Part shown: piece by piece, positions 14,563 to 21,138 of the stretch
Position numbering within the stretch: the stretch's first letter is position 1
Layout of the letters: each line of letters starts with the position of its first letter
The notes under the pieces: model-generated
Databases searched by the model: none
Told to the model about the DNA's origin: nothing
What the model saw: only the letters and a program-made list of their open reading frames with translations
Virus record (IMG/VR): IMGVR_UViG_3300036770_001801
Location: 1 to 22,297 of that record
Origin: a virus
Length of the DNA: 22,297 bases
Reading direction: 5' to 3' (one strand)
Program-made: the position numbers and the translations under genes

Positions 14563-15489
14563 TTACTTCGTGACTGCGGCGTTCGTGATGCCCCAGATGC
14601 GGGCTGCGGCCTTGCCGTGCATGACGGCCATGGCGACCAGCCACTCGACGCGGGTGCGGTAAACCGGCTGCGCGTCGATCTCACCGAGGTCGCGGACCTC
14701 CATGATACCGTTCTGGAGGCCGACGATCTTGCCGTCGCCGAAGCTGACGACGTAGATCGACGAGGAGGCGTTGCCACCACCCGGACCAGCCTCGTTGAAG
14801 TCGATGATCTTCTCACCGGCTTCGTCGTCCTCGGTCACGAGGATCGGCAGATCGTTGTAGAAGCCGACACGGCGACCGAAGTCGTCCTTGTCCCATGCGA
14901 GGTCGCCGCCGACATCCTTGTCCTTCGCGGCCTGCGAAATCAGGTTCCGCATACGCTTCGACATGATGATGTGGGTCGGTGCGTCCACGCGGTCGATCGC
15001 TTCGTCCAGCGTCGCGAGGCTCAGGGCACCGTTGGCGCTCGGAGCCGACTCGTCGGCCGCGAGAAGCTGGTAGCCGACCACGCGCTTGCGGAGGCCGTCG
15101 AACGACACGCCGTCATCGCCGTCGCCGTTGATGAAAGCAGCCGTGATCTTGGCACCCATGGCCTTGACCTGCATCGCTTCCTGACGGGTGCGGACGCCGA
15201 TGCCGTGGGTCTTGACGAGGGCCGTGTCAACGTCGAGTTCGCCACCCGCGATGCGGAGCGTTTCGCTCTGCGGGTTCACGACGCCGATCGACGCGTCATA
15301 GCCTTGGTTGTAGCCACGGAACCCGACGCTCGGCAGCTTCGCTTCCTGAGCGTAGCTATACGAGTTGCCCGGAATGTCCATGAGCGGAAGCGCGGCCATG
15401 AGGTCCGTCGAGCCGGCGAACATCTCGATGATCGCCTGACGCTTGAGGTCCCCATCGACGAGCTTCGATGCTTCGTGAAGAGTCAGCAT
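14563..15489 (-). CDS. Major capsid protein
   Basis: This 308-aa protein follows the scaffold gene and is the expected HK97-fold major capsid protein. Visible features include an N-terminal helix (MLTLHEASKLVDGDLKRQAI), the mid region AAFINGDGDDGVSFDGLRKR, typical of capsid proteins whose gene order is portal-scaffold-capsid, then IIMSKRMRNLISQA and a C-terminal VYRTRVEWLVAMAVMHGKAAARIWG. GGAGAAA about five bases upstream serves ATG 15489. Length and motifs fit a full-length protein with no N-terminal delta domain, in line with a separate scaffold. A terminator precedes the gene and another follows it. Confidence 0.92.
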   Translation of the reverse strand: MLTLHEASKLVDGDLKRQAIIEMFAGSTDLMAALPLMDIPGNSYSYAQEAKLPSVGFRGYNQGYDASIGVVNPQSETLRIAGGELDVDTALVKTHGIGVRTRQEAMQVKAMGAKITAAFINGDGDDGVSFDGLRKRVVGYQLLAADESAPSANGALSLATLDEAIDRVDAPTHIIMSKRMRNLISQAAKDKDVGGDLAWDKDDFGRRVGFYNDLPILVTEDDEAGEKIIDFNEAGPGGGNASSSIYVVSFGDGKIVGLQNGIMEVRDLGEIDAQPVYRTRVEWLVAMAVMHGKAAARIWGITNAAVTK

Positions 15490-15550
15490 GAAAATTTCTC
15501 CAAATGAAGGTTAAGGTCGTCGGCCGCCACAAAGGGTTGGGGTTTTCCCG

Positions 15551-15583
15551 AAAAAACCCCGACCAGACGGCCATCTGCCGGGG
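15551..15583 (-). terminator. Intrinsic terminator between scaffold and capsid genes
   Basis: On the minus strand CCCCG pairs with CGGGG and CAGA with TCTG around a short loop (15557-15583), followed by TTTTTT (15551-15556), a strong intrinsic terminator. The 3' arm plus T-run can alternatively pair with AAAACCCC just downstream (hairpin 15539-15560). It lies 40 bases after the scaffold stop and about 60 bases before the capsid start. Confidence 0.8.
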
Positions 15584-15622
15584 TAAACTTGAGTAAGGAC
15601 AGCCGACGACGAACCTTCGCGA

Positions 15623-16408
15623 TTACCGCTTGCCAGCGGCCATCTTGTTGGCCAGTTCGAGGCGTTGCTGCGCGGACATTTCGCTGATCTGCTTCTGCGA
15701 GAAGCCGCCCAGCTTTTCTTCCTTGCCGCCGCCAGCGCCACCGCCGCCGTTGCCCTTGAAATAGTGCGGTGCTTCATCGCGGAGCTTGACCAGCCATTCA
15801 CTGACCGTCATCGGGCTCGCGCCATCAGCGCCGTAAATCACACTCTCGCCCTTCTTCGGGACCAGACCGTCTTCTTCCACCTTGAACAGGCGATAAGCAC
15901 GCTCCAGCACGTCCGGCAGGGCTTCGGCTCGAACACCGCTTTCCGGGACGATCACGGCAGCGGTGACATCCTTGTCGATCCGCGTGCGGTCGAGGCGCTG
16001 CTTGAGCGTCTGGACCTCGTTCGTGCGTTCGCCCAACTGGCGGTTCAGGGCCTTGTTGTTTTCCTCGAAACCGTCGCGAAGAACCTTGAGGCGGTCCTGA
16101 ACGGCGTTCTCGATCTGGTCGTCGGTCTTGAGTTCCCCGTCCTTCACCCGCTGGGCGATGGTGCGAAGTTCCTTCAACTCGTTCTCGAACTCGTTGAAGT
16201 CCTCACCGGCGATGTCCTTGACGCGAGCGAGGGTCGGAGTGACCGCTTCAAGCTGCTTGGACAGGTCGATGTTCTTGTTGCGGAACTCTTCGAGTTTCGC
16301 GTTGGCCACGACGTTGACGGTCACCGCACCGGTGTCGTCATCGACTTTGGCAAATTCTTTGAGACCTTCGGGCACCGCCTCGACGGAATCGAAATTGATA
16401 ACTGGCAT
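15623..16408 (-). CDS. Head scaffolding protein
   Basis: This 261-aa charged protein lies directly before the capsid gene, the position of scaffolding proteins that guide procapsid assembly and then leave. Residues about 35-150 are strongly helical with heptad-like spacing (KLEEFRNKNIDLSKQLEAV; LNRQLGERTNEVQTLKQRLD), indicating coiled coils. A Gly-rich linker (GNGGGGAGGG) precedes a basic helical C-terminus (MSAQQRLELANKMAAGKR) that could bind the capsid protein. GAGGAAC five bases upstream serves ATG 16408. No protease motif is visible, so maturation may not involve a head protease, or one lies elsewhere. Confidence 0.88.
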   Translation of the reverse strand: MPVINFDSVEAVPEGLKEFAKVDDDTGAVTVNVVANAKLEEFRNKNIDLSKQLEAVTPTLARVKDIAGEDFNEFENELKELRTIAQRVKDGELKTDDQIENAVQDRLKVLRDGFEENNKALNRQLGERTNEVQTLKQRLDRTRIDKDVTAAVIVPESGVRAEALPDVLERAYRLFKVEEDGLVPKKGESVIYGADGASPMTVSEWLVKLRDEAPHYFKGNGGGGAGGGKEEKLGGFSQKQISEMSAQQRLELANKMAAGKR

Positions 16409-16624
16409 TGAATGTTCCTCACCGAGGGACTGGAGAAAACGCGTCTCAGCGCGACCTCTAGGACCCTCCCAGAGGATTTATCGGACGCGACGTGTCGGAA
16501 CGTGGCGACTGAATGCCTTGGGGGATTAAGCTCGTAGCTGGTTCCCCCGGAACCTTATGTTGGAAAACGGAGAGCGCGAGTGATGCTGGACCCCAGCAAT
16601 GGCTCTATCCGAAAGATGGCGTAT
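16409..16624 (-). other. Leader of the scaffold-capsid transcript (no gene seen)
   Basis: About 210 bases separate the predicted start of promoter B from the scaffold ATG. I see no convincing ORF. Several hairpins are possible on the minus strand, including GGTTCC/GGAACC, CCTCT/AGAGG and CGCG/CGCG, so the leader may be structured. The function is unknown. Confidence 0.45.
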
Positions 16625-16670
16625 AGTTTAAGAGAAAACTTCTCTTATGTCAAGCGAAAATTACGGTGGA
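16625..16670 (-). promoter_or_regulatory. Promoter B with operator-like palindrome, upstream of the scaffold gene
   Basis: The minus strand has -35 TTGACA (16648-16653), a 17-base spacer and -10 TAAACT (16625-16630). The upstream bases TCCACCG, then ATTTT, then CGC match promoter A closely (20 of 23 including the -35). The spacer contains a perfect inverted repeat AAGAGAA-3 bases-TTCTCTT (16630-16646), which could bind a dimeric regulator between the two core hexamers. Confidence 0.7.
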
Positions 16671-16679
16671 GGACATTTT

Positions 16680-16847
16680 TTACCGACAACGTGGTCTCCG
16701 GACCTTTCTCCGGGCGGTTGCCAGTTCTTGTTGAATGACCTTCTCGATGTCTTCGGAGTCCTCTCCAAACATCGGAAGGTCATCCCCTTCCCACAATGAA
16801 TCGTATTGACTACGTTTTAGATAAACTTCGTAGTCGGTGTCGGACAT
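16680..16847 (-). CDS. Small protein coupled to the portal gene, function unknown
   Basis: A 55-aa frame starts at ATG 16847, overlapping the portal stop by one base (TAATG), so it is probably translated by re-initiation. It begins MSDTDYEVYLKRSQYDSLWE, has an acidic middle (GDDLPMFGEDSEDIE) and a basic C-terminus (ARRKVRRPRCR). It ends just before promoter B. The start overlap is the same arrangement used by several true gene pairs in this window, which supports it. I do not recognise a family. Confidence 0.65.
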   Translation of the reverse strand: MSDTDYEVYLKRSQYDSLWEGDDLPMFGEDSEDIEKVIQQELATARRKVRRPRCR

Positions 16848-18622
16848 TACTGGCCTCCGCCTCCACTCTGCGGCGGGTTATCCCGCTGCTGGGCCTGACG
16901 GGCGGCCTGTGGAACGGCCGGAATTTTCGGAGCTTCCTTGGCGACCTTCTCCGACGACTTTCGATCCTTCTCGTTTTCGAGAGCGTCGGCTTCGTTCTGG
17001 GTGTCCTGCAATTCCTGCTCGCCTTCGATTTCCACGTCGGCGAGATCGCGCTGGAGTTCGTCGTTGCGCTGGGTCTTGGCGTCCGGGAACCCATCCTGCC
17101 GGCTCTCGAAGTCCGGGTTGTTCGGGAACTGCTTGGCGTCTTCCAGCATCTTCGTGAACATTTCCAGCGTGACGTATTCCGGGATCACGTCCGCCTTGAG
17201 GAAATATTCGTAGATGATTTCGATCGGCAGCAGCCCTGCCTCATACATCATGGTGATGGCGCGGAACTCGCGTGCTGCGGCCTGATCGAGGAGGAAGTCC
17301 TGATTGACGCGGAACTCCAAATTGTCGTTCGGCTGCTCATTCTCCCATTCCGAGAGGATGATCATCAGGTCGGTGAAGTTCTCGTTGATGACGGTCGTGA
17401 CGTTGAGAAGCAGCGATTGCTCGTTGCGGTCCTTGATCTTGACCTGATTGTCCGACTGGCCTGCCGTCTTCGAGTCACCGAGGAGGCGACCACCAAGTGA
17501 TGCGACCTGAGTTTCCTTGGCCTCCAACGCCTTGAAGATATTATTCAGGCCTTGGCCGTTATACTCAAGGATGGATGCTTTCTCGCCAGTTCCGATTTCC
17601 CAGACGACGGACGGGCCGATGTGGTAGGTATCATCCTCCTGCCCACCCGACACGGTGTAAACCGGGTTGGCGGTGTAAAACAGGCCATGTTCGAGCGCCG
17701 CATAGGTCTTATAGTGCGACAGGTTCAGGGTGAGGATGTCGAGGACCGGGGGCTTCTCGACTTCCGACAGATTGGTCGTTGCGTTGAAGAAGCGGAACGG
17801 GATGCGATCCATCGGGACACCGAACACCATCGGCGTCGTGACCACGGGCTCTTCCGTCAGGTCGGCGTCCTCGCCATCACGAGTGTAGAACTCTTGCTGA
17901 TAGACGACGCGCTCATATTCCTCGCTATAGACGAGGCGCAGGATGCGATAACTGATAAAGAGCTTGCCGTAGGCCGCGTTCGGCACCGCTTTGGTGCCCT
18001 CGAACGTATACGGTCGGCGATCGGGCTTGAACTCGCGGAGCAGGATATACTCATACTCATCGCGACCATCGATTTCGGTCGTCGCCCAGTCAAGCAGGTT
18101 CTCGCAGGTGTAACCCGCCAGATAGGGCTTGCTGGTGCCAAAGTCAGACGCCGACTTATCGACGAGGATGCCGTAGCGTCCCACCGAAAGCATTTCCTGC
18201 GCCACGACCTTGGTGAAGATGTTGAGGGACAGTCCGTCCTTGCTGACGCGCTTGGTCAGGCTCTTGAGCTTGTCGCCGGCATTGAGCAGGCGCGGGTCAC
18301 GCCGAAAGATCGCACCGGTGAGGCCGGTGACGGTTCGGTAGACCATGTTGTAGAAAACGGCGCGATCGAGGTAGGCCGAATATTGCTCATCGTCCATGCC
18401 GTCCGGCATCGGAAGATAGTTCGTGCCCTGTGCTTTGATCGCGACTTCGCCGATCATGGCGTGACGGATGGCGGCCCAGATCAGTCGCCAGTTGTTGTAA
18501 TCCCAGTTGGTATAGGCCGGCGCGCGTTCCATCAACTCCTGCTTCGAGCGGATCGCGGCGTAGTGGGCCTGTTTCTGGTGGAAGCGCTTGACTTCCCCCT
18601 TCGTGGGAGGGGTGTGACTCAC
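16847..18622 (-). CDS. Portal protein (DUF4055-type)
   Basis: This protein of about 591 aa forms the dodecameric ring at the head vertex through which DNA passes. It resembles DUF4055 portal proteins: NNWRLIWAAIRHAMIGEVAIKA near the N-terminus, then LPMPDG, AVFYNMVYRTVTGLTGAIFRRD and IPFRFFNATTNLS. The C-terminus is charged and then Gly/Gln-rich, typical of flexible portal tails. GTG 18622 is chosen because an upstream GTG (18664) lies in a terminator-like hairpin; a modest GGAAAA precedes 18622. The first ATG would cut into the conserved region. It sits below promoter C and a long leader. Confidence 0.87.
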   Translation of the reverse strand: MSHTPPTKGEVKRFHQKQAHYAAIRSKQELMERAPAYTNWDYNNWRLIWAAIRHAMIGEVAIKAQGTNYLPMPDGMDDEQYSAYLDRAVFYNMVYRTVTGLTGAIFRRDPRLLNAGDKLKSLTKRVSKDGLSLNIFTKVVAQEMLSVGRYGILVDKSASDFGTSKPYLAGYTCENLLDWATTEIDGRDEYEYILLREFKPDRRPYTFEGTKAVPNAAYGKLFISYRILRLVYSEEYERVVYQQEFYTRDGEDADLTEEPVVTTPMVFGVPMDRIPFRFFNATTNLSEVEKPPVLDILTLNLSHYKTYAALEHGLFYTANPVYTVSGGQEDDTYHIGPSVVWEIGTGEKASILEYNGQGLNNIFKALEAKETQVASLGGRLLGDSKTAGQSDNQVKIKDRNEQSLLLNVTTVINENFTDLMIILSEWENEQPNDNLEFRVNQDFLLDQAAAREFRAITMMYEAGLLPIEIIYEYFLKADVIPEYVTLEMFTKMLEDAKQFPNNPDFESRQDGFPDAKTQRNDELQRDLADVEIEGEQELQDTQNEADALENEKDRKSSEKVAKEAPKIPAVPQAARQAQQRDNPPQSGGGGQ

Positions 18623-18633
18623 GGGGTTTTCCG

Positions 18634-18670
18634 AAAAAGGACCCGGTGGCGCGGAAGCAACCACCGGGTC
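18634..18670 (-). terminator. Terminator-like hairpin at the end of the portal leader
   Basis: A perfect 10-bp stem pairs GACCCGGTGG with CCACCGGGTC (18640-18649 and 18661-18670). On the minus strand it is followed by CTTTTT. It lies 12 bases before the chosen portal start codon and downstream of promoter C, so transcripts from that promoter meet it before reaching the portal gene. Confidence 0.75.
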
Positions 18671-19066
18671 AGGTCAGCAGCGGGCGACGGGAGTCGTGGC
18701 GCTGCTCAGGAGGAGACAGGCGTTTAACGGAGCCACCCGAACCATGGAGGTCAGAAACAGTCCACGCGCTTCTAGCGGATCAGCCTTGCGAGCCTACCTA
18801 CCACGCGTTGGAAAGGGCTTACCCATCGTGGGCCACCGAGGCCCGAGCTTGCCTGAAAGTGATCGTCGCGGTCGGTGGACTTCGCATACGCTGCGAGGTT
18901 GGCTCAGGGTTTCCACACCGATTTGATGCTTCGCTGAGTGAGTGTGACGGACGAACGCCCCACCCCAAAGTCCAGCACCAAATTCGTCTCGGGTTTCTTC
19001 CCGTCGCCCCGACCGTTTCAACCGAGAGCGAACGATCGACTCAGCGCTGGGCATATTGCCGATCGT
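18671..19066 (-). other. Long structured leader between promoter C and the portal gene
   Basis: About 400 bases lie here without a convincing gene: short frames exist on both strands, but none has a good start site or sensible protein composition. The minus strand can form several hairpins, for example TCGCA/TGCGA near 18890, GGGCC/GGCCC near 18832-18846 and CGGG/CCCG near 18992-19003. Placed between a good promoter and a terminator-like hairpin, it looks like an untranslated regulatory leader. No known riboswitch, tRNA or tmRNA pattern is recognised. Confidence 0.45.
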
Positions 19067-19071
19067 CTTTT

Positions 19072-19100
19072 AATCTAACACAGGTTCTTGATTTTGTCAA
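19072..19100 (-). promoter_or_regulatory. Promoter C upstream of the portal leader
   Basis: The minus strand has -35 TTGACA (19095-19100), a 17-base spacer and -10 TAGATT (19072-19077). As in A and B the -35 is preceded by GC, giving GCTTGACA, but the rest of the upstream repeat element is not clearly conserved. It lies about 37 bases after the stop of the spike-base-like gene. Confidence 0.65.
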
Positions 19101-19136
19101 GCGGCTGTGTCATAGACCGAAAATTTAGCTTTACTC

Positions 19137-19448
19137 TCAGGTCTTCACTTCATCACCTGTTTCGATGTCGGTGTAGCCGGCGATGATGAGTCCCCCGGTG
19201 GTGCCCGTCTCGTAGACGCGCTTGATGCGGAGCGGTTCGATCCAGACCGACTGCGGCGGAATGTCCAAGGTGATCTCATTGTCGAACATGGTCTTGACCT
19301 TGACCTCACCCCAACTATCCGAGGGATTGGCGATCCGCAGGGCTTTACAGCCCCACGCCATGTCGGTGAAATCGTCCAGCGAGATCAAAACGAGATTGTT
19401 GGCCGGGTCAGCGACGCCCGGCGTGTCTTTGCTATACGGATCAGCCAT
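19137..19448 (-). CDS. Small beta-rich protein resembling GTA spike-base protein
   Basis: This 103-aa protein has an N-terminal segment with small residues followed by CKALRIANPSDSWGEVKVKT and LRIKRVYETGTTGGLIIAGY. The layout (an ALRV-like strand, a valine-rich middle and a PLRIKRV-x-x-TGTT-x-x-x-I ending) resembles the small spike-base proteins of gene transfer agents that sit on head vertices. Its ATG overlaps the end of the desaturase gene by eight bases, with GGA about 11 bases upstream. The assignment is tentative because the similarity is short; another small virion protein is possible. Confidence 0.5.
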   Translation of the reverse strand: MADPYSKDTPGVADPANNLVLISLDDFTDMAWGCKALRIANPSDSWGEVKVKTMFDNEITLDIPPQSVWIEPLRIKRVYETGTTGGLIIAGYTDIETGDEVKT

Positions 19449-19998
19449 TCTCTTGGTCCTTTATCTTGAAGAAGTGTTCCAGTCGGTTCCAGACATCGAG
19501 ATGTTCGAGGACCGGGTTGCACCAGTCCGTCAGCACGCAGTAGTTCTTGTTCTGCGGCGGCAGGTGATGCTTGGCGTGACCGGGCACCGACTGGATGATC
19601 CCGATCTGCTGAAAAACGGAAAGCCACCCGGCAAACCGCCCCGGCTTGTGGGTCTTTGATCCACCCGGCCGTTTGTGTGCGAGGTAATGCACCTCATTCT
19701 GAAACGCGCCGCCGAGAAACGCGAAGAGGAGGACGGTCGAGAAACCGAAAACGGAGAGCCAGATGATGGCTATCACCGTTGCCGCAAGAAACGCTGTCGA
19801 GTTGCGACTGAGGAAGCCCTGCTCGGTGAATGCCATGGGCGCGACATGATGATGGCGGTTGGGCTCGAAGACGTGACGCTCCAGCCAAGCCCAGCGCGGC
19901 CGGCCGATGCGGTCCTCCCACCAATGGACGAGGCCACCGAGAAGATCGGCGAGCAGCCAACCGACGAGGGCGGCTCCGAGGAACGCGAAAATCGAGAT
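19441..19998 (-). CDS. CarF/TMEM189/FAD4-family membrane lipid desaturase, non-canonical start
   Basis: Reading in one frame across the window gives a protein of about 185 aa with the pattern of the Lipid_desat family (CarF and TMEM189 plasmanylethanolamine desaturases, plant FAD4): LLGGLVHWWED, then NRHHHVAPMAF, then HYLAHK, then PGHAKHHLPPQNKNYCVLTD and WCNPVLEHLDVWNRLE. The His residues (about 25, 49-51, 104, 108, 141, 144, 145) would bind a di-iron centre. Two hydrophobic regions (1-24 and about 67-99) fit membrane segments. The first ATG (19836) would lose the HHH motif; between the in-frame stop at 20017-20019 and that ATG there is no ATG, GTG or TTG. ATC 19998 has GAAGG 8 bases upstream and is my best start. 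Expected to act on membrane lipids; the substrate is unknown. Confidence 0.8.
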   Translation of the reverse strand: MSIFAFLGAALVGWLLADLLGGLVHWWEDRIGRPRWAWLERHVFEPNRHHHVAPMAFTEQGFLSRNSTAFLAATVIAIIWLSVFGFSTVLLFAFLGGAFQNEVHYLAHKRPGGSKTHKPGRFAGWLSVFQQIGIIQSVPGHAKHHLPPQNKNYCVLTDWCNPVLEHLDVWNRLEHFFKIKDQENG

Positions 19999-20121
19999 GG
20001 CTACTGCCTTCGTTGGTTATTGACACTGACCGCGAATCACGGCATACAGTGCGGACCGCTCTGCCGAGGACTTCTGGGTCGCACCAGTCCTCGCAACCCT
20101 GCCGACTTATCATCGGCGACG

Positions 20122-20159
20122 AAAAGGGATGGGTCCCTCCACTGGAGCCCATCCCTTTT
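20122..20159. terminator. Bidirectional intrinsic terminator
   Basis: A perfect 12-bp stem pairs AAAAGGGATGGG (20122-20133) with CCCATCCCTTTT (20148-20159). T-runs flank it on both strands. On the minus strand it ends PhoH transcription and separates that gene from the desaturase gene. Confidence 0.88.
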
Positions 20160-20241
20160 TACATTGACAGGCGGGTCGAATCATGAGACACAGATACCGC
20201 CATTGAATGGGCATCGAGACGGCACACACCGTTTCAAGGGG

Positions 20242-20271
20242 CGGCCGGGTTTGGCAATCATGGCCCGGCCG
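20242..20271. other. Hairpin downstream of phoH
   Basis: CGGCCGGG (20242-20249) pairs with CCCGGCCG (20264-20271). On the plus strand it is followed by TTTCCTCTT and on the minus strand by CCCCTTG, so it is a poor terminator for phoH. The stable terminator lies 80 bases further on. The rest of 20160-20313 shows no supported gene. Confidence 0.45.
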
Positions 20272-20313
20272 TTTCCTCTTGTGTCGTTCATCCGCCCGGA
20301 ACATCCTCCACCA

Positions 20314-21138
20314 TCACGCGGCCATTTCCACATCGTCATACAGGTCCAGCACCTCCTCGATCACCGGGTGACGCACCACGTCGTCCCGGCCGAGGTTCAC
20401 GATGCCGATACGCTCCCATCGCTGGTTGATCGGAGCATAAGCTGCGTCTTCCCTACCTTGGGTGATGAACCCCGGCAATTCACCCTGCTGGGCGGCGCGG
20501 TCGCGGAGTCGGCGAGTGATGTCGGCGAGGCCGCTTTCGGTGCCAAGCTCGCGGCGATCGAACTGTTCCGTGTCGCCTGTGATGATCATGCGGCTGTTCT
20601 CCCCGATGCGGGTCATCAGCATCTTCATCTGCTCGGGCGTCGCGTTCTGCATCTCGTCGGCGATGATCAGCGCGTTCTTGAACGTGCGGCCACGCATATA
20701 GGCGAGCGGCGCGATCTCGATCTCCTCGGACTGGATCATGCGCTGCACCTCGTGCGCCGAATAGGCTTCCATGAACACGTCGATGATCGGCCGGGTCCAC
20801 GGGGCCATCTTCTCGGTCAGTGAGCCCGGAAGGTATCCGAGATCGTCACCGGTGGCGACATTCGGGCGGGTGATCACGATCTTGGTGATGTCACCTCGCT
20901 GGAATTTCTCGATTGCGTCGCGGACGGCCATATAGGTCTTGCCGGTGCCGGCCGGGCCTACGGCGAAGAGAATGTCATGTCGTTGGCCGCGAAGTTTCTT
21001 GAGGTAGGCTTTCTGGTTGTTGGTGTTTGCCTTGAGAGGCGCAAGCGGCTTGATCTTGTTCTCAACGAGGGACATTCGATCCTCAGTCTGGGGATATTTG
21101 GAGGGGAAAAATTTCTGCTTGGTTGCAGCGCGGGCCAT
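20314..21138 (-). CDS. phoH: PhoH-like ATPase
   Basis: This 274-aa protein carries a Walker A motif GPAGTGKT (residues 61-68) and a Walker B motif IIADEMQN (about 158-165), with the PhoH-specific context ITRPNVATGDDLGYLPGSLTEKM and ITGDTEQFD. PhoH-like ATPases/RNA helicase-like proteins are common in phages; proposed roles are in RNA metabolism or phosphate stress, but the phage function is unsettled. The length is normal for the core domain. The first ATG (21138) gives MARAATKQKF; no strong ribosome-binding site precedes it, and ATG at residue 22 is an alternative. It ends before a strong bidirectional terminator. Confidence 0.93.
   Translation of the reverse strand: MARAATKQKFFPSKYPQTEDRMSLVENKIKPLAPLKANTNNQKAYLKKLRGQRHDILFAVGPAGTGKTYMAVRDAIEKFQRGDITKIVITRPNVATGDDLGYLPGSLTEKMAPWTRPIIDVFMEAYSAHEVQRMIQSEEIEIAPLAYMRGRTFKNALIIADEMQNATPEQMKMLMTRIGENSRMIITGDTEQFDRRELGTESGLADITRRLRDRAAQQGELPGFITQGREDAAYAPINQRWERIGIVNLGRDDVVRHPVIEEVLDLYDDVEMAA

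Noticed and set aside
13612-15507. 631-aa plus-strand open frame opposite head genes
   Set aside because: Antisense shadow across three minus-strand features; composition unlike a folded protein.
17552-18727. 391-aa plus-strand open frame opposite the portal gene
   Set aside because: Antisense shadow of the portal gene, without its own ribosome-binding site or recognisable domain.
18794-19054. 86-aa minus-strand frame in the portal leader
   Set aside because: The ATG lies only about 11 bases after the predicted transcript start, has no Shine-Dalgarno, and the Arg/Pro/Ser-rich translation looks random. The interval is better described as untranslated leader.
20021-20049. Plus-strand TTGACA-17-CATACA promoter-like match
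   Set aside because: Weak -10 and no plus-strand gene downstream.
19694-20152. 152-aa minus-strand frame overlapping the desaturase
   Set aside because: It begins inside the bidirectional terminator and its Arg/Ser-rich translation is a shadow of the desaturase frame, which carries the conserved His motifs.
20110-20304. 64-aa minus-strand frame after phoH
   Set aside because: It runs through two hairpins including the terminator and has no proper ribosome-binding site spacing.
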